DNA of 64,000 bases from Oscillospiraceae bacterium. Its GTDB lineage: Bacteria; Bacillota; Clostridia; Oscillospirales; Oscillospiraceae. Made by a program: the position numbers and the translations under genes. How positions within the stretch are numbered: the stretch's first letter is position 1; every line of letters begins with the position of its first letter. The notes below the pieces were generated by a model. It saw nothing but the letters and a program-made list of their open reading frames with translations. It was not told where the DNA came from and did no database searches. The DNA lies in contig CADCKQ010000002.1 of assembly GCA_902802045.1 (NCBI GenBank), positions 332,632 through 396,631 of the forward strand, given 5' to 3'. Positions 62,235 through 64,000 of this stretch are shown here, one piece after another.

Positions 62235-62262
62235 AGTATATACGGAAATACTTTTTTGTCAA
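62235..62262 (-). promoter_or_regulatory. repressor operon promoter
   Basis: TTGACA (62257-62262), 16 bp, TATACT (62235-62240) on the minus strand. The motif GGAAATACTTTTTT at 62244-62257 in the spacer recurs as GGAAATTCTTTTAT at 62281-62294, possible repressor sites. Confidence 0.75.
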
Positions 62263-62402
62263 CAGTTTTCTAATATTATTGGAAATTCTTTTATAAACTT
62301 TCAACGTATCTTTGATTTTTGTGATATCTTTGCCGTTCGATACCGGCAAGGGATCGTTAATACGAACTCCCCCTTCCGAGGCTAATTGATACAAACACAC
62401 GA

Positions 62403-62453
62403 TGAACCCAGGCTGAACCCAAAATCAGCCTGGGTTCACTATCGTTGGGTTCA
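62403..62453. repeat. TGAACCCA repeat cluster with perfect dyad
   Basis: TGAACCCAGGCTGA (62403-62416) and its exact complement (62425-62438) form a 14-bp palindrome with an 8-base loop. The core TGAACCCA occurs four times: 62403 and 62414 forward, 62431 and 62446 inverted. Confidence 0.7.
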
Positions 62454-62502
62454 AACGGGCACACGATTGTGCATACAGAAAGAGCGCGCCTATTCATGAA
62501 AA

Positions 62503-62525
62503 GAGGCTGCCTTTTTTCGGCAGCC
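62503..62525 (-). terminator. ohyA terminator
   Basis: Stem GGCTGCC/GGCAGCC with a 7-base loop, 26 bases after the ancestral ohyA stop, with a T-rich stretch on the minus strand. Confidence 0.75.
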
Positions 62526-62550
62526 CCAGTTAAGTTAATGCTGAAAGGGA

Positions 62551-64000
62551 TCAGATCACATGGTATTCCTTCAACAGCTTTTCCACGTCGGTTCCTCTGA
62601 TGACTTCATCTCTGTGAGCGGCGCGCCGTCCCGCATGCTGATCGTCGCCTTCAAAAGATCACGCACATCGTAGATGCTGCCCCAGACCTCCGGGACGCCG
62701 CGATCCACGTTCATGAGGGTGTAGACCGCCACCATGGCTGTGCGCATGGAATACTCCGTGGTGAATACGGTATCTCTCGGAACCTCCGCGAAATTGCCGA
62801 GGAAGGCGAAGTTCACTGCTCCCTCCGGCACGACTTCAGGTCTGTCGCCTGCAGTCCGCGGCATGAAATACGCACTGGCGAACGGCATCATAACAGGAAT
62901 CGTTCTGGCGCTGTCGGAGGCCAGCTCCTCAATCTGTTCTACAGGGACGCCGAGATGGTACAGCCATTCCATGCAGATCTCCTTGCCGGTGCAATCCCGC
63001 ATGTTCTTTTTGACGTAATCGCCGGGGCGATCTGTGAACAGCCCATAGAGCCACACCAGGCACTGATCCTTCGGCTGGGAATGGAACTGCGGCTGGCGGT
63101 TGATCGTCCAGCTCAGGAGCCAGCCGGAATCTGTCATCCAGCGTGTTGACGGTAACGCCCATCCAGTTGCATTCTTCCGGATTGCCATAAAACTTCTCAG
63201 GGTGACCGAAGGAGGGATCCTGCGCGGCGATCTTGCGCCACAGATCGAAGGAACCGCCGGGACGGATCTCCTTGATGTACTCACAGGTCTTATCCTGCCC
63301 GCCGATCGAGGAGTTCTCTACGTTGCTGCCGTTCGTGATGAAAAGATAATCGCTTTCGGTCAGATCCAGAAACTCTTGACGGCCGTCCACGAGAAGCTCC
63401 ACACGCTTTGCGACCTTTTTCCCGTCGTGTATGTCAAAGCGGACGTCCATGACCTGGGTGTTGAAATGAAACTGTGCGCCATGGCTCTCCAGATACTTGA
63501 CCATGGGGAGGATCATGGACTCATACTGATTGTACTTTGTGAAACGCAGCGCCCGCAGATCAGGCAGACCGTCGATGTGGTGGATGAAGCGCTGCATATA
63601 GCGCTTCATTTCCAGAGCGCTGTTGCAGTCGTAGAATGCGAACATCGTCCTCCAGTAGGTCCAGAAGTTGCTGTTCAGTACCTCGGCATCCAGCACATCC
63701 GTGATGCGCTTTTCTTCCAGATCCTCATCCGGGGTGAAAATCAGGCGCGTCAGCTGCAGGGCGGCTTTATCGCTCAGGCAGAACTTCCCATCCGTGTGAG
63801 CGTTCTGGCCTCGCTTCTCCGTCACACGGCAAAGTGAATAGTTGGGATCGGCCTTGTTCAGCCAGTAATACTCGTCGAGCACACTGACGCCCTCCGTCTC
63901 AATCGACGGGATAGAGCGGAACAGATCCCACATCACCTCGAAATGGTTATCCATTTCTCTGCCGCCGCGCATGACGTAGCCGATCTCCGGATAGTTCCAT
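62551..64000 (-). pseudogene. ohyA: oleate hydratase, internally deleted and frameshifted, 5' end outside window
   Basis: The sequence matches the FAD-dependent oleate hydratase that adds water to oleic acid: IIRGGREM-like start segment, [44 protein letters not shown]. Around 63128 the frame breaks: TVNTLDDR jumps to [15 protein letters not shown] in another frame, and about 30 residues that family members carry between these are absent. A second break near 62603 shifts the end; the ancestral C terminus [10 protein letters not shown] ends at 62551. The N-terminal FAD-binding part lies beyond the right edge. Its GC-rich codon use differs from its left neighbours, suggesting transfer. Sequencing error could explain a frameshift but hardly the missing segment. 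Confidence 0.85.

Larger units (their letters stand above)
62263..62550. other. intergenic region between the repressor and ohyA
   Basis: About 290 bases without a gene. It holds the second GGAAAT repeat (62281), a unique stretch 62320-62400 that I cannot assign, the TGAACCCA repeat cluster (62403-62453) and the ohyA terminator. Confidence 0.5.

Noticed and set aside
62441..62460. TTGGGTTCAAACGGG resembling a tRNA 3' end as an integration target
   Set aside because: The flanking bases do not pair as a T stem and no anticodon arm is present; it belongs to the TGAACCCA cluster.
1..64000. CRISPR arrays, rRNA or tRNA genes, insertion sequences
   Set aside because: No regularly spaced repeats, cloverleaf sequences, transposase motifs or terminal repeats were found by reading.

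Overview
The window looks like a chromosome segment of an anaerobic, probably gut-dwelling clostridium (Bacillota, Clostridia). The evidence is gene content: an IspH enzyme fused to ribosomal protein S1 domains, the rimP-nusA-ylxR-ylxQ-infB-rbfA-nrnA-truB-ribF operon, an XpaC/TelA pair, a PadR-DUF1700-DUF4097 operon, the ferredoxin-linked transhydrogenase Nfn, and frequent TTG/GTG starts behind strong GGAGG ribosome sites. Most genes lie on the minus strand. The few plus-strand genes are single genes or short operons. I recognise no tRNA, rRNA or CRISPR array. Assignments come from reading the sequence and family memory; no database was searched.

Left part (1-31 kb): xpaC/telA runs rightward and meets a long leftward operon (asp23-nusB-xseA-xseB-ispA-tlyA-nadK-argR-recN-tyrS-ybaK; RNA, DNA and isoprenoid housekeeping). 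Next come a DUF1015 gene divergent from a lysophospholipase-like hydrolase, a PadR-controlled envelope-stress-like operon, an esterase/GyrI-like/unknown trio, and a metal-efflux operon (arsR, HMA chaperone, P-type ATPase) with an unusual four-site operator. A wall/translation operon follows (murF-rpiR-yhiN-cmk-ispH/rpsA), then an exonuclease, DegV, flavodoxin, a macro-domain protein and a papain-like unknown.

Middle part (30-57 kb): the rimP-to-ribF translation operon, a VanY-type carboxypeptidase, a macro-HTH protein, nfnA-nfnB followed by a SLOG protein, murC divergent from cca-DUF2156-GNAT, an aminotransferase, htpG-hemW-vanW-metG, a ClC channel and deoC.

Right part (57.5-64 kb) is accessory. 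An AbrB-like regulator with a palindromic operator heads an ABC transporter operon. Beyond a strong hairpin lies an AT-rich region with five copies of AAGGTGTAAT-like repeats, then a leftward set of LexA/CI-type self-cleaving repressor, a 93-residue protein and a superfamily 3 (D5/P4-like) helicase. This resembles the replication and control core of a small mobile element without an integrase in view. To its right is a damaged oleate hydratase gene (internal deletion plus frameshift) that runs off the window. The repressor-helicase-repeat unit is the best candidate for an undescribed system.
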